DNA from: Pseudoscleropodium purum
Taxonomy: Eukaryota > Streptophyta > Bryopsida > Hypnales > Brachytheciaceae
Length of the DNA: 64,000 bases
Direction of reading: 5' to 3'
Assembly (NCBI GenBank): GCA_963969395.1
Contig: OZ017797.1
Coordinates: 17,236,001-17,300,000 of the forward strand
Shown: positions 62,922 through 64,000 of the stretch, one piece after another
How positions within the stretch are numbered: the first letter of the stretch is position 1
Layout of the letters: every line of letters begins with the position of its first letter
Position numbers and translations under genes: made by a program
The notes under the pieces: model-generated
What the model was told of the DNA's origin: nothing
The model's input: the letters and a program-made list of their open reading frames with translations, nothing else
Databases searched by the model: none

Positions 62922-62994
62922 CGCCATTTAAGCTTCACGCCATTTAAACTTCTCGCCATTTAAACGGCGGGCGGGCGGGCGGGCGGGCGGGCCC
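62922..62994 (+). repeat. Three 16-bp CGCCATTTAA repeats followed by (GGGC)6
   Basis: CGCCATTTAA starts at 62922, 62938 and 62954, an exact 16-bp period. Directly after, GGGC repeats six times (62969-62992). The G-runs could form a G-quadruplex on the + strand. They sit at the boundary where AT-rich DNA gives way to balanced composition, which suggests a promoter region, but that is inference. Confidence 0.85.
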
Positions 62995-64000
62995 TTGAGA
63001 CTATGATATGAGCACCGCCTTCATCAATACATAGCTATGGCCGCACCAATTGCTTGCCTCAATTACCTCTCTAGTACATACATTGCCGCTCATGAGCATT
63101 CTGCGTTATGGTGCCGTCTAGAAGAATATTTAGTATGAACTCGATCATCACTAGCTAGCTTGTCCGTAATTTATGCACGGCCTGTATGTGTAATTTATAG
63201 TTGAATTGAAGTCCTTGCTAGCTAGCTGCAGCAGCTCTGTGCAAAGACGGCGGTAGTTTTAAAATCGGGACGTGTCCGAGTCGAAATTCTTGATTCAATT
63301 ACTGCGAATTGACATCGTAATCACGGTGAGTTTTAGTGGAATTTATCAGCTTTAATTTGAAATCGACGGAACATTCCCGCTCTCACAATTTTCCGATTGC
63401 GATCATGGTTGTCCGATCCAACACTGCGGATTCTAGTTTTAAATTGAGACTGTTCGTTTTCTGAGGCAGAAGAAGCTTGAAAGTTGTTGAAAGTACGTTC
63501 AATTTTTTGTTGAATAAGAACGTGGAGCTAGATCGGGACAATATTAATTATTCCATTTTCAGCGGTATGTTATTTTGTTGACAAAACTGAGTGTACGGCA
63601 TGCCAACGCCGTGGCCTCGCGTTTTCGATCATGGACGTTGATGTCGGGATTGGAGCATGAATGCGTAACCCGATGGTACAGAGTACGTACTAGCAGTTTT
63701 CGTATATTGAAACGTTAATGTGCCGCTCGGAATATTAAGTGTGGTGATATTAATTGTAATTTATGCACAAACTATCTAGGTAGTGCTACCACTAGCAGTA
63801 GCATTCAAAATGGCTGCGCGCATGATACGGCCGGGAGCTTGGAAACGTCTGGGATGTGGGGTAGAAGTAATTGAGATTGAGCTCCTGGCATTGTAATAGG
63901 TTTTAGTAAATTGGGATTAGTTTCATGAGCTTGCTTATTTTTTGATAAAATTGAGTAGATCGTCCGAGTCTAGAGGCAACCACAATGGTATTGACTGACA
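62995..64000. other. Balanced-composition region without recognised coding sequence
   Basis: The base composition resembles that around host genes rather than spacer, yet frames are short. GCTAGCTAGC-type runs occur near 63150 and 63222. This could be the promoter, leader or first intron of a gene past the right edge. Nothing more can be supported. Confidence 0.4.

Overview
This is a nuclear window from a land plant. The evidence is plant-specific gene families (a GRIK/SnAK-type kinase that activates SnRK1, and a WRINKLED1/AP2-type double-AP2 transcription factor), spliceosomal introns with GT..AG ends, and plant-type DNA transposons (CACTA/En-Spm, plant mariner, pogo-like). I cannot name the species. 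The compact, GC-rich, intron-poor coding exons set in very AT-rich intergenic DNA, with almost no recognisable LTR retrotransposons, would suit a bryophyte or another non-seed plant, but that is a weak inference.

Layout. 1-5.8 kb: AT-rich repeats, including a 745-bp foldback flanked by TTAA. 6.0-6.5 kb: an intronless glyoxalase/VOC-family gene (+). 7-16.7 kb: AT-rich DNA with several short non-autonomous elements and one unrecognised decayed coding region (-). 17.5-21.7 kb: an 11-coding-exon kinase gene (-), whose exons join into a clean 393-residue protein. 21.9-31.2 kb: a putative 9.3-kb pogo/Tigger-like element with TA target duplications. It holds a broken transposase on + and, on -, decayed exon pieces resembling a BTB/POZ-discoidin host protein; a 1-kb CACTA-type element is nested inside. 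A 574-bp internally deleted relative lies at 8.14-8.71 kb. 31.2-36.3 kb: AT-rich DNA, a short inverted-repeat element and a microsatellite. 36.8-38.4 kb: the WRI1-like AP2 gene (+). 39.5-40.2 kb: a gankyrin-like ankyrin gene (-), convergent with it. 42.7-54.6 kb: a complete 11.9-kb CACTA element with matching termini and ATA target duplications. 57.7-59.7 kb: a decayed plant mariner-like element with TA target duplications. 60-62.8 kb: AT-rich DNA and another TTAA-flanked element. 62.8-64 kb: base composition rises, with short tandem repeats, possibly the upstream region of a gene beyond the window.

The most interesting unit is the CACTA element. It carries two divergent genes. The + gene is a Tnp2-type transposase with DUF4218- and DUF4216-like regions. 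The - gene joins a TNPA-like region to a low-complexity linker and an FCP1/HAD phosphatase-like domain whose catalytic aspartates are altered. Nearly all its lesions are stop codons explained by C-to-T change (CGA to TGA, CAG to TAG, CAA to TAA), as expected from deamination of methylated cytosines in a silenced element. Its ACT/AGT-rich subterminal motifs recur in the internal promoter and in introns.

The four host genes show no functional clustering: two regulatory proteins of carbon/energy metabolism (the kinase and the WRI1-like factor), a probable proteasome-assembly factor and a small VOC protein, separated by transposon-rich DNA. All calls come from reading the sequence; no database search was run.
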